Source: Flavobacterium noncentrifugens (lineage in GTDB: Bacteria > Bacteroidota > Bacteroidia > Flavobacteriales > Flavobacteriaceae). Taken from it: DNA of 64,000 bases. Position numbers and translations under genes: made by a program. Where the stretch lies: contig NZ_FNEZ01000005.1 in the NCBI RefSeq assembly GCF_900100375.1, forward strand, positions 271,913 through 335,912. Reading direction: 5' to 3'. Position 1 is the stretch's first letter. The number at the start of each line of letters is the position of its first letter. Shown here in pieces: positions 17,519-25,460 of the stretch. The notes under the pieces were generated by a model. That model searched no databases and was not told the origin of the DNA. It was given only the letters and a program-made list of their open reading frames with translations.

Positions 17519-17612
17519 GCGTGAAGGATTAAAGTGAAAATCCTTTTTGCGGCCGCAGCGCAGCGAAGGCCGAAAAAGATTGCAGCGGAAAGCCTGACAG
17601 CGGCGCAGGACA
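17519..17612 (-). repeat. Dispersed inverted-repeat element, subfamily B
   Basis: On the minus strand: TTTCCGCTGCAATCTTTTTC, a GGCC-rich centre, GCAAAAAGGATTTTCACTT and TCCTTCACGC. Lies between metH part 2 and metF and lacks a gene. Confidence 0.75.
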
Positions 17613-17672
17613 AATTTGAATCAACAGAAAAATCACGGTGCGCCGGTGGCACGCCAAAAAATAAATCTTTAA

Positions 17673-18629
17673 ATGAAAGTTACCCAACATATTGAAAACG
17701 CCAACGGAAATCCGTTATTTTCATTTGAAATATTACCGCCATTAAAAGGGCAGAACATCCAGTCGATTTTTGACAGCATTGATCCGCTGATGGAATTCAA
17801 TCCGCCGTTTATTGATGTCACTTACCATCGTGAAGAATATGAATTCAAGGAATTGCCGAGCGGTTTGCTTGAGAAAAAAATTGTCAAAAAACGTCCGGGA
17901 ACGGTTGGGATTTGTGCAGCGATCCAGAATAAATACGAAGTCGACGCGATTCCGCATATTTTGTGTGGCGGATTTACAAAAGAAGACACCGAGAATTTCC
18001 TGATCGATATTGATTTCCTCGGCATCCAGAATGTCGTGGCGTTGCGCGGCGATGCGATCAAAAGCGAGATTTATTTCCGTCCGGAGAAAGAAGGCCATCA
18101 TTATGCAACCGAGTTAGTTTCGCAGATTTCAAATCTGAACAAAGGAATTTACCTTGATGAAGATTTGCAAAATTCAAGCAAAACCGATTTTTGTATCGGA
18201 ATTGCAGGTTATCCCGAAAAACACATGGAAGCGCCGAGCATGGACAGCGATATTCATTTCCTGAAGCAAAAAATCAAGAATGGCGCCGATTATATCATCA
18301 CGCAAATGTTTTTTGACAACCAAAAATATTTTGATTTTGTGGCCAAATGCAGGAAAGAAGGCATTACGGTTCCGATTATTCCGGGATTAAAACCGATTGC
18401 GACCAAAAAGCAATTAAACCTTGTGCCGCACCGTTTTAAAGTCGATTTGCCCGATGATCTGATTATGGAGGTCGTCAAGGCGAAGGACAATGACGCGGTA
18501 AAGGAAATTGGGATCGAATGGTGCATCAATCAGAGTAAGGAACTTGTAAAATCGAGAATTCCGGTGCTGCATTATTATTCGATGGGAAAAGCTGAAAATA
18601 TTAAGGCGATCGCGCAGGCTATATTTTAA
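17673..18629 (+). CDS. metF: 5,10-methylenetetrahydrofolate reductase
   Basis: Reduces methylene-THF to methyl-THF for MetH, using FAD. 318 residues, usual for the family. Visible: SFEILPP (Glu near residue 20; equivalent of the catalytic Glu in E. coli MetF), VVALRGD near 125, and DYIITQMFFD near 207. Last gene of the SAM-controlled operon, 160 bp after metH part 2 with a dispersed repeat in the gap. Confidence 0.94.
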   Translation: MKVTQHIENANGNPLFSFEILPPLKGQNIQSIFDSIDPLMEFNPPFIDVTYHREEYEFKELPSGLLEKKIVKKRPGTVGICAAIQNKYEVDAIPHILCGGFTKEDTENFLIDIDFLGIQNVVALRGDAIKSEIYFRPEKEGHHYATELVSQISNLNKGIYLDEDLQNSSKTDFCIGIAGYPEKHMEAPSMDSDIHFLKQKIKNGADYIITQMFFDNQKYFDFVAKCRKEGITVPIIPGLKPIATKKQLNLVPHRFKVDLPDDLIMEVVKAKDNDAVKEIGIEWCINQSKELVKSRIPVLHYYSMGKAENIKAIAQAIF

Positions 18630-18638
18630 AAAAGAATA

Positions 18639-18646
18639 TATATTTG
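18639..18646 (+). promoter_or_regulatory. -7 box (TATATTTG) of the PagL-like gene
   Basis: Exact TAnnTTTG match 16 bp before the ATG at 18662. It excludes the in-frame TTG at 18644, which lies inside the box. Confidence 0.6.
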
Positions 18647-18661
18647 CGCAATTCGTGTCAG

Positions 18662-19759
18662 ATGAGAGCTCTAATTTGCGTTTTCTTTTTAGTATTTTTC
18701 GGAACGTGCGTTGCTCAGAATGTATTTCAGAGCGGACAGGTTGACGCCAATTTTTTCAGAAGCAACATTTTACTCCATTCACCCGATCTGACCCAACTCA
18801 TCACCGGCCATCCCGAAGGTGCGCTCATTAGTTATTCTGTAAAAACCGACGGAAACGAAGACTGGGAATCGCTTTACAATTACCCGGATTATGGCGGCTA
18901 TTTCTTATATCAGGATTTTAAAAACCCGATTCTGGGAAAAAATTATGCCATCGGCGTACACTACAATTTCTATTTTCTGAAGCGGCACCTGATGCTCAAT
19001 GTGGCACAGGGAATTGCGATGACTACAAATCCATACGACAAGGTCAGCAACCCGAAAAACAGCGCATTCGGTTCGAAGATCATGGCAAATATCGATTTCG
19101 GGCTCAGCTACAAAAAAGAAAACATCTTCAATAAATTTGGCATTCAGGCCGGATTCATCTATACGCATTTTTCAATGGGCCGTACGAAATCGCCAAACAG
19201 CGGCATCAATACCTATGGATTGAATGTCGGGCTCAACTACAACCTCGGCGAAACCAAATTCAAAGTTATCGATACGACAAATATGCCAACAATGAAATTT
19301 ACCGAACCGGTCAAACTCAACATTGTTTTTCGCGGCGGCGTCAACGAAAGCCCGATCATCGGCAGCGGGCAGGAACCATTTTACCATTTTGGGTTTTACG
19401 TTGACAAACGCCTCAACCGCAAAAGCGCGATCCAAATCGGAACCGAATTGTTCCTGACGACTTCCTTCAAAGAATACCTGAAATTCCAGGCAATTGCCTA
19501 TCCTGAAACCGGCGTTACTCAATCGACAGATTATAAAAGATTGGGGATTTTTATCGGCCACGAATTGTTCATCAACAGGATTTCGGTAGAAACGCAGATC
19601 GGATATTATGCATACAGACCTTTTAAACTCGACGATGTGGTTTACGAACGCGTCGGGGTAAAATATTACATTACACCAAAAATATTCACCGGACTGGCTG
19701 TAAAAACCCACGGATTTCTCGCAGAAGCACTCGAATTTGGAATTGGCGTCAGATTATAA
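18662..19759 (+). CDS. Acyloxyacyl hydrolase / PagL-like outer-membrane protein
   Basis: 365 residues from ATG 18662 (MRALICVFFLVFFGTCVAQ signal peptide). Beta-rich with aromatic-terminated strands (AIGVHYNFYF, GIQAGFIYTHF, LGIFIGHELF, VETQIGYYAYRPF) and a C-terminal strand ending GIGVRL. The last 25 residues (ITPKIFTGLAVKTHGFLAEALEFGIG) place a His and Glu as in PagL lipid A 3-O-deacylase-like proteins. Assignment is to the PagL-like fold; lipid A deacylation itself is inference. Followed 2 bp later by a lipoprotein gene. Confidence 0.7.
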   Translation: MRALICVFFLVFFGTCVAQNVFQSGQVDANFFRSNILLHSPDLTQLITGHPEGALISYSVKTDGNEDWESLYNYPDYGGYFLYQDFKNPILGKNYAIGVHYNFYFLKRHLMLNVAQGIAMTTNPYDKVSNPKNSAFGSKIMANIDFGLSYKKENIFNKFGIQAGFIYTHFSMGRTKSPNSGINTYGLNVGLNYNLGETKFKVIDTTNMPTMKFTEPVKLNIVFRGGVNESPIIGSGQEPFYHFGFYVDKRLNRKSAIQIGTELFLTTSFKEYLKFQAIAYPETGVTQSTDYKRLGIFIGHELFINRISVETQIGYYAYRPFKLDDVVYERVGVKYYITPKIFTGLAVKTHGFLAEALEFGIGVRL

Positions 19760-19761
19760 AA

Positions 19762-20505
19762 ATGAAACAAATAATATTCTTCTTAGCGGTGATTTTATGT
19801 GTGGCAGGCTGTGACAGTGTCGATTGCGTCAAGTCGACAGGGCCAATGCAATCAAAGGATTTCACCGATTTAAAGTTTACTAAAATCCGCATCAATAAAG
19901 GCATTGCGTTGGTTTTAAAGCAAGGTGCAGAAACTTCTGTAAAAGTCGTTTCTGGCGAAAACCTGATCAATGATATTGAAGTCACAGTTTCCGACAGCCT
20001 GATCACGTTCAACGACAACACGAGCTGCAACTGGGTGCGCGATTACGGGCAAACGACGGTTTATATTACCGCGCCAAACATTACCGATATTTTTAGCAAA
20101 ACTGAGCAAAATATCACTTCTGACGGCATTCTGGCATACGATAACTTACACCTCACGGCCATCGATTCTGAAGACGGAATGGAAGGCGCGGGAACCGGAG
20201 ATTTTATATTAAGTATCGAAAATGAGAATGTTATTGTAGAAAGCAATACCGTAACCAGGTTTTATCTTTCAGGCAAAACCAAATACCTGGAATCCGATTT
20301 TTACAGCGGCAACAGCACGCTCAAAGCAGAAAATTTAATGGCAGATGCTGTCAAGATATTCCACCGCGGCTCAAACGACATGTTCGTGCATCCGCTAAAT
20401 AAAATTTCAGGAGATATTTATAATGTAGGTAATGTTCACGCGGTTTTCAGGCCGGGAATCGTTAGTGTAAACGCGCATTACCGCGGAAGGTTGATTTTTG
20501 ATTAG
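19762..20505 (+). CDS. GIN-domain (DUF2807) lipoprotein
   Basis: 247 residues with a lipobox (ILCVAGC, Cys near residue 17). The rest is a repeated short beta pattern (FTKIRINKGIALVLKQG...TSVKVVSGENLINDIEVTV...LITFND; NITDIFSKTEQNITSDG; LESDFYSGNSTLKAENL) typical of the right-handed beta-helix GIN domain. It follows the PagL-like gene by 2 bp. The stop codon TAG (20503-20505) overlaps the first bases of a dispersed repeat. Function unknown. Confidence 0.8.
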   Translation: MKQIIFFLAVILCVAGCDSVDCVKSTGPMQSKDFTDLKFTKIRINKGIALVLKQGAETSVKVVSGENLINDIEVTVSDSLITFNDNTSCNWVRDYGQTTVYITAPNITDIFSKTEQNITSDGILAYDNLHLTAIDSEDGMEGAGTGDFILSIENENVIVESNTVTRFYLSGKTKYLESDFYSGNSTLKAENLMADAVKIFHRGSNDMFVHPLNKISGDIYNVGNVHAVFRPGIVSVNAHYRGRLIFD

Positions 20506-20644
20506 GAGCTGTTTCCTGCTTTCCGCTGCAATCTTTTTTATTTTGCTGCGCGCCACAAAAAAGGATTTCCGCTGCAAATGCGTAAGCATTCACCGAACTT
20601 TTATGAAAATAAGAGTAGAGTGAGGTAATCAGGGCTAGGGCATT
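20504..20644 (+). repeat. Dispersed inverted-repeat element, subfamily A (expanded)
   Basis: AGGAGCTGTTTCCTGCTTTC, CGCTGCAATCTTTTTT, centre GCTGCGCGCC, AAAAAAGGATTTCCGCTGCA, then about 45 extra bases before ATCAGGGCTAGGGCATT. It lies between the tail ends of the GIN gene and gldA. Confidence 0.8.
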
Positions 20645-20647
20645 CTG

Positions 20648-21544
20648 CTATTTTTTAGTGATTTCCCTGAAAACAGCTTCAAGGTTTTTATTTTTCTGGT
20701 TCAGCTGCAACGTTTTGAGTCCGTTGTCATGGGCAAAATCAAATACCGCCGGCCGCATATCTGTATCCGATTCAAAAGTCAGTTCCCAAATCATGTCGTG
20801 CGTATTTACATACGATTTTAAATGCGGGATTTTCGCCACTGCTTCTTCTTCGACACGAAAATCAAATTCGACTTCAATGACCTGTTCTTTTCCGGCAATT
20901 AAAGTATCGAGTTTTTTATCGGCTACAATTTTTCCCTGATCGATAATGATCACGCGGTCGCAAATGGCTTCGACTTCCTGCATGATGTGTGTCGATAAAA
21001 AAACCGTTTTGTCTTTTCCGACATTTTTGATCACATTCCTGATTTCAATCAATTGGTTCGGGTCGAGTCCGGTCGTAGGTTCATCCAGGATCAAAACCTC
21101 GGGATTGTGCAAAAGCGCATTCGCAAGCCCAACGCGTTGGCGATATCCTTTAGACAATTGCCCGATTTTTTTATGGCTTTCAGGCGACAATCCGGTTAAA
21201 ACAATCACATCTTCAATACGCGATTTCGCTACTTTATAAACATCAGCATTAAAAGACAAATATTCACGCACATACAAATCCAGATACAACGGATTGTGTT
21301 CAGGCAAATAGCCCACAGATTGCTGCACGGCTTTTGCGTTTTCATTCACGTCAAAACCATTCACGGCGGCAGTTCCCGAATCGGCATTGATGTAAGTCGT
21401 CAATATTTTCATCAGCGTCGATTTTCCGGCACCGTTTGGACCAAGAAACCCTACGATTTCTCCCCTTTTTACAGAGAAGGAAATGTTGTCCAGCGCTTTC
21501 TGGCTGCCATAATTTTTGGAAATATTGCTGATTTCTATTGACAT
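20648..21544 (-). CDS. gldA: Gliding motility ABC transporter ATPase GldA
   Basis: 298 residues from ATG 21544 (MSIEISNISKNYGSQKALD). ABC ATPase with Walker A GPNGAGKST (about 36-44), Q-loop region, signature LSKGYRQRVGLA (about 134) and Walker B LILDEPTTGLDPNQL; the C-terminal 80 residues match the GldA-type extension. GldA works with GldF and GldG in a transporter needed for gliding in Flavobacterium; gldF and gldG are not in this window, as is usual when they are encoded elsewhere. An in-frame ATG at 21595 is upstream of the -7 box and is excluded. Confidence 0.88.
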   Translation of the reverse strand: MSIEISNISKNYGSQKALDNISFSVKRGEIVGFLGPNGAGKSTLMKILTTYINADSGTAAVNGFDVNENAKAVQQSVGYLPEHNPLYLDLYVREYLSFNADVYKVAKSRIEDVIVLTGLSPESHKKIGQLSKGYRQRVGLANALLHNPEVLILDEPTTGLDPNQLIEIRNVIKNVGKDKTVFLSTHIMQEVEAICDRVIIIDQGKIVADKKLDTLIAGKEQVIEVEFDFRVEEEAVAKIPHLKSYVNTHDMIWELTFESDTDMRPAVFDFAHDNGLKTLQLNQKNKNLEAVFREITKK

Positions 21545-21562
21545 GTCTGAAAAGATTTGGAA

Positions 21563-21595
21563 CAAAAGTAAGCAGAAAAAAGATTTGTTACTCAA
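21563..21595 (-). promoter_or_regulatory. Promoter of gldA
   Basis: Minus strand TTG (21595-21593), 22-bp spacer, TACTTTTG (21570-21563), 19 bp before the ATG. One of the best full promoter matches in the window. Confidence 0.65.
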
Positions 21596-21601
21596 TTTTG
21601 T

Positions 21602-21609
21602 TACTTTTG
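21602..21609 (+). promoter_or_regulatory. -7 box (TACTTTTG) of the outer-membrane protein gene
   Basis: Exact TAnnTTTG match 29 bp before the ATG at 21638, close to the divergent gldA promoter. Confidence 0.55.
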
Positions 21610-21637
21610 CGCGGTTTTAACAATTTAACAAACAAAC

Positions 21638-22249
21638 ATGAAAAAATTTTTACTCTTGGCAGCTTTGGCTGTAATTTCATTTGCAAATGCACAAAAAGGA
21701 ACCGTCTTAGTTATGGGAAACATTGGTTATGAATCAACCAAACAAGATCAGGTATACAACGAGGCAACATTGAATACATTTACTTTCGGACCAAAAGTCG
21801 GCTATCAGTTTAATGACCATTGGACCGTTGGTGTTGAGGCAAATATCGCTTCATCAAAAGAAAAACATGCTGCTGCTTTCCCGGTATATAGTTTTACAGA
21901 ACAAAAAAATTCGACTTTTGCTGCCGGTGCATTCGTGCGTTATTCGAGGGCTTTAAGCGAAACTTTTGCGGTTTATGCTGATTTAGGGGCCGGACTGCAG
22001 AATGCAAAAACGACACTGACACAAACTGAGGAATTTGGTACAACGAGCGCAACTTACAAAGGAAATGGAATGTATGTAGGCTTAACACCGGCATTGTTCA
22101 TCAACTTCAAGAAAAGCTTCGGGTTAAATTTCAGCATTGGCGGACTCGGTTATGAAACATTAAACCAGGATCATAGCGTAAGTGATAACCGTCGTTTCTA
22201 TTTTAATTTTGGAAAAACAATAAACATCGGGATTTCTAAAAACTTCTAG
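21638..22249 (+). CDS. Outer-membrane beta-barrel protein (OmpW/porin-like)
   Basis: 203 residues: signal peptide (MKKFLLLAALAVISFANAQ), then eight or so amphipathic strands (FGPKVGYQFNDHWTVGVEANI; AAGAFVRYSRAL; FAVYADLGAGLQ; YVGLTPALFINF; FGLNFSIGGLGYE) ending in GISKNF with a terminal Phe, as expected for a small eight-stranded outer-membrane barrel. Own promoter and terminator. Function unknown. Confidence 0.82.
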   Translation: MKKFLLLAALAVISFANAQKGTVLVMGNIGYESTKQDQVYNEATLNTFTFGPKVGYQFNDHWTVGVEANIASSKEKHAAAFPVYSFTEQKNSTFAAGAFVRYSRALSETFAVYADLGAGLQNAKTTLTQTEEFGTTSATYKGNGMYVGLTPALFINFKKSFGLNFSIGGLGYETLNQDHSVSDNRRFYFNFGKTINIGISKNF

Positions 22250-22267
22250 TTCCACCCCAACCCATCT

Positions 22268-22299
22268 AAAAGCATTCTCCAACGGATGCTTTTTTTTTG
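22268..22299 (+). terminator. Intrinsic terminator of the outer-membrane protein gene
   Basis: Stem AAAAGCATTC / GGATGCTTTT with a TCCAAC loop and T run, 19 nt after the stop. Confidence 0.75.
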
Positions 22300-22339
22300 T
22301 TAAAAAAAATATTTTTTCCGAATAAGAAAAATATTTCTC

Positions 22340-22347
22340 TATTTTAG
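22340..22347 (+). promoter_or_regulatory. Weak -7 box candidate for the aromatic operon
   Basis: TATTTTAG, one mismatch to TAnnTTTG, 18 bp before the leader ORF start at 22365. No clear TTG box. Confidence 0.35.
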
Positions 22348-22364
22348 CCATTCAAAATAAAGGC

Positions 22365-22436
22365 ATGTTAAATAACAATTTTTATTACAGCAATTCATTT
22401 TACTTCTTTTGGAAGCTGAAAGGGATTGTCGTATAA
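22365..22436 (+). CDS. Phe/Tyr-rich leader peptide of the aromatic operon
   Basis: A 23-codon ORF (ATG 22365, TAA 22434-22436) containing FYYSNSFYFFW: four Phe, three Tyr and one Trp within 11 codons. Its 3' part encodes GGGATTGT (22422-22429), exactly complementary to ACAATCCC (22472-22479) spanning the 5' arm of the terminator at 22474. Stalling on Phe or Tyr codons would leave that segment free as antiterminator; reaching the stop would cover it. Followed by genes for Phe and Tyr synthesis, so a sensor role is strongly suggested. Confidence 0.8.
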   Translation: MLNNNFYYSNSFYFFWKLKGIVV

Positions 22437-22471
22437 CGTTATTTGAAAAATTATTAATTCAAACGAAATAT

Positions 22472-22502
22472 ACAATCCCGATGCAAATCGGGATTTTTTT
22501 TT
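22472..22502 (+). terminator. Attenuator terminator of the aromatic operon
   Basis: A perfect 9-bp stem (AATCCCGAT 22474-22482 with ATCGGGATT 22487-22495), GCAA loop, T run; only 10 bp before the prephenate dehydratase gene. Confidence 0.85.
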
Positions 22503-22511
22503 GCCAAAAAT

Positions 22512-23339
22512 ATGGATACAAAAATTGCAATACAGGGCATTGTCGGATCATTCCACCATCAGGTGGTTTTGGAATATTACGGGCAAAACCATTTGGTGGA
22601 TGAATGCCTTTCCTTTGAGGATCTGGTGCAAAGCATCTTGAAAGAAGAAGTTGCCGAAGCTGTAATGGCCATTGAAAACTCTATTGCCGGATCGATTATT
22701 CCGAATTATGCATTAATCGATCGTCACGAACTACAGATTACCGGCGAGCATTTTTTAAACATCCACCAAAATTTAATGGCTTTAAAAGGCCAGCAGATTT
22801 CAGATATTACCGAAGTGCATTCGCATCCGATGGCGCTCTTGCAATGCATGGAATTCCTCAAAAAGCATCCGCACATTAAATTGGTTGAAGATAAAGACAC
22901 CGCCGAAACAGCACGCCGCATCCACCAAAACCAACTTAAAAGCATCGCTGCAATTGCCAGTAAAGCTGCTGCGGAATTATACGATCTCGAAATCCTTGCG
23001 CCCGAAATCCAGACGATCAACAACAATATGACGCGGTTTGTAATTGTCCAAAAAACAAAAACGGTGTTGCCCGAAGAAAAAATCAACAAAGCCTCGCTGA
23101 AATTTGAACTCGAACACAAACGCGGCAGCCTTGCGGTGATTTTAAATGTGATGAGCGATTGCAAGCTGAACCTGACAAAAATCCAGTCGCTGCCCAAAAT
23201 AGAAACACCCTGGAAATATGCTTTTTTCGTCGATGTGACTTTCGAAAAATACGACGATTATAAAAAAGCAAAATCCCTTTTAGAAATTATGGCCTCACAT
23301 TTTAAAGTGCTTGGCGAATACGAAAACAAACAGCCATGA
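22512..23339 (+). CDS. pheA: Prephenate dehydratase with ACT domain
   Basis: Converts prephenate to phenylpyruvate for phenylalanine synthesis. 275 residues: two-lobed catalytic part (IAIQGIVGSFHHQV at the start; AVMAIENSIAGSI; the TRF motif in NNMTRFVIVQ near 178) and a C-terminal ACT domain (about 195-270). In the ACT domain the Phe-binding motif normally ESRP reads QSLP, and the GALV-type motif reads GSLAV, so feedback inhibition may be altered. No chorismate mutase domain; that is on the fourth gene. Overlaps the aminotransferase gene by 4 bp. Confidence 0.9.
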   Translation: MDTKIAIQGIVGSFHHQVVLEYYGQNHLVDECLSFEDLVQSILKEEVAEAVMAIENSIAGSIIPNYALIDRHELQITGEHFLNIHQNLMALKGQQISDITEVHSHPMALLQCMEFLKKHPHIKLVEDKDTAETARRIHQNQLKSIAAIASKAAAELYDLEILAPEIQTINNNMTRFVIVQKTKTVLPEEKINKASLKFELEHKRGSLAVILNVMSDCKLNLTKIQSLPKIETPWKYAFFVDVTFEKYDDYKKAKSLLEIMASHFKVLGEYENKQP

Positions 23340-24487
23340 TCGCAACAGCCACACGTTTACACACCGTTGAAGAATACTATTTTTCGTCCAAATTGCGGGA
23401 AGTGCGCCAATTGATGGCAGCAGGAAAACCAGTGATCAATATGGGAATCGGAAGCCCGGATCTGGCACCGTCGCAAGCCGTTATTGAAGCGATCCAGCAT
23501 GCAATGCACGACGATAATGCGCACCAATACCAGAGTTATCAGGGTTTGCCTGAACTGCGAAATGCAATGGCCGATTTTTATAAAATTCATTTTGATGTTG
23601 AGGTAAACCCGGCAAATGAAATCCTGCCGTTGATGGGTTCGAAAGAAGGAATCCTGCACATCTCAATGGCATTTTTGAACGAAGGCGACCAGGTTTTGAT
23701 CCCGAATCCGGGTTATCCAACCTATAGTTCGGTAACGAAATTGGTTGGTGCAGAACCAGTTTATTACGATTTGGCTGCAGATGAAAATTGGGAACCCGAT
23801 TTTAAAGCTTTGGAAAAAGCCGATTTATCGAAAGTCAAAATTATGTGGCTGTCTTATCCGCACATGCCAACGGGCGCAGCAGGAAATTTGGAGTTGTTTA
23901 AAAAAGCAGTCGCATTCGCTGAAAAGCACCAAATTTTACTGGTCAACGACAACCCGTACAGTTTTGTTTTGAATGCCAATCCGATTTCGATTTTACAAAT
24001 TGAAGGTTCGAAAGAAGTGGCTTTGGAACTGAATTCCCTTTCTAAAACATTCAACATGGCCGGATGGCGCGTTGGGATGGTTTTGGGAAATCCGGAATTG
24101 ATCGATGCGGTTCTAAAAGTTAAAAGCAATATGGACAGCGGCATGTTTTACGGCATCCAGAAAGGTGCGATCGAAGCGTTGAAAAGCGACAAATCATGGT
24201 TTGAACAACAAAACGAAATTTATCAGAAACGCCGCGAACTGACATTCAAACTCGCTGAAAAACTCGGCTGCACGTTTGATAAAAACGCTGTCGGGATGTT
24301 TGTCTGGGCAAAATTGCCTGCCGGAATCGATTCCTCTGAAAAATTTATCGATAATATTTTATACGACAAAAGCATTTTTATTACACCGGGAACGATTTTT
24401 GGCAGCAATGGTGAAGGATACATTCGTTTTTCGCTTTGCGTCAAAGAGGAAGAAATAGCAAAAGCCATCGAACGATTTAACAATTAA
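23336..24487 (+). CDS. Class I/II aminotransferase, probably aromatic
   Basis: 383-residue fold-type I PLP enzyme: INMGIGSPDLAPS near 35, MGSKEGILH near 100, SYPHMPTGA (variant of NPxNPTG) near 175, VNDNPYSF near 202, and the PLP-lysine motif SLSKTFNMAGWRVG near 232. Placed between prephenate dehydratase and prephenate dehydrogenase with a 4-bp overlap, it most likely transaminates phenylpyruvate and hydroxyphenylpyruvate; this comes from context, since the family also holds aspartate and LL-diaminopimelate aminotransferases. Confidence 0.85.
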   Translation: MIATATRLHTVEEYYFSSKLREVRQLMAAGKPVINMGIGSPDLAPSQAVIEAIQHAMHDDNAHQYQSYQGLPELRNAMADFYKIHFDVEVNPANEILPLMGSKEGILHISMAFLNEGDQVLIPNPGYPTYSSVTKLVGAEPVYYDLAADENWEPDFKALEKADLSKVKIMWLSYPHMPTGAAGNLELFKKAVAFAEKHQILLVNDNPYSFVLNANPISILQIEGSKEVALELNSLSKTFNMAGWRVGMVLGNPELIDAVLKVKSNMDSGMFYGIQKGAIEALKSDKSWFEQQNEIYQKRRELTFKLAEKLGCTFDKNAVGMFVWAKLPAGIDSSEKFIDNILYDKSIFITPGTIFGSNGEGYIRFSLCVKEEEIAKAIERFNN

Positions 24488-24491
24488 TCCT

Positions 24492-25343
24492 ATGAAAATA
24501 TACATTATCGGGCCAGGATTGATCGGTGGATCATTTGCTTTGGATCTTCAGGACAAATTTAAAGAAGCTGTGATTTACGGCATCGACAGTGTTGAAAAAC
24601 ATCTGGATCAGGCGTTGGAATTGGGTGTGATCCATCAAAAAGCAGTTCTCGAAGAGGTCAAAAATGCCGATTTCGTCATTGTTGCCGTTCCGGTGGATGT
24701 TGCGCTGGAATTGTTGCCGAAAGTCCTCGATTTAATTTCCGATCAGGCATTGGTCATTGAAACCGGTTCGACGAAAAACCCAATCTGTGAAGCATTGGCA
24801 AACCATCCTAAAAGGCGCAATTTCATGGCAACGCACCCGATTGCCGGAACTGAATTTTCCGGGCCTTCAGCAGCGATACAAGGTTTGTTTGATGGAAAAA
24901 CGAATATCATCTGCGAGGTCGAAAAAACAACATTTAAATTGCAGGAAAAAGCCATGCAGTTCTTTAAAGATCTGGGCATGAGAATCCGCTATATGGAGCC
25001 AAAATCACACGACAAGCACATCGCTTATGTGTCGCATTTGTCGCACATCAGTTCGTTTATGCTGGGGAAAACGGTCATCGAAAAGGAAAAGCACGAACGC
25101 GATATTTTTGACATGGCCGGTAGCGGATTTGAAAGTACGGTACGGTTGGCGAAAAGCTCACCTGCGATGTGGACACCGATTTTTCAGCAGAATAAAAAGC
25201 AGGTCGTTAAAAGTCTCGATGAATATATTTTGAATTTGCAACAGTTCAAAAACTTGCTCGAAAATGACGATTATGATGCGATTTTCAATGAAATGGAAAG
25301 CGTCAACAGGATCAAGGAGATTTTGAATGGAATGAAGAAATAA
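24492..25343 (+). CDS. tyrA: Prephenate dehydrogenase
   Basis: Makes 4-hydroxyphenylpyruvate for tyrosine with NAD(P). 283 residues with an N-terminal nucleotide fold (IIGPGLIGGSFALDL at residues 4-18), VIETGSTK near 92, THPIAGTEFSGP near 115 (substrate-binding His), and YVSHLSHISSFML near 180. Starts 4 bp after the aminotransferase. No ACT or chorismate mutase domain. Confidence 0.92.
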   Translation: MKIYIIGPGLIGGSFALDLQDKFKEAVIYGIDSVEKHLDQALELGVIHQKAVLEEVKNADFVIVAVPVDVALELLPKVLDLISDQALVIETGSTKNPICEALANHPKRRNFMATHPIAGTEFSGPSAAIQGLFDGKTNIICEVEKTTFKLQEKAMQFFKDLGMRIRYMEPKSHDKHIAYVSHLSHISSFMLGKTVIEKEKHERDIFDMAGSGFESTVRLAKSSPAMWTPIFQQNKKQVVKSLDEYILNLQQFKNLLENDDYDAIFNEMESVNRIKEILNGMKK

Positions 25344-25460
25344 TTAACAGTAAATAATTAGGAAAAATATTGACGGGTTGCGGAGTTATAAAAGCAAACA
25401 AAATCAGTCTTGGCTCCTGCTTCTTGCAGCGAAGCGGTCTTTCTTCTAAAAACAAAAACT

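Noticed and set aside
19172..19711. A 179-codon frame antisense to the PagL-like gene
   Set aside because: Composition follows the opposite-strand gene; no start context, signal or motif.
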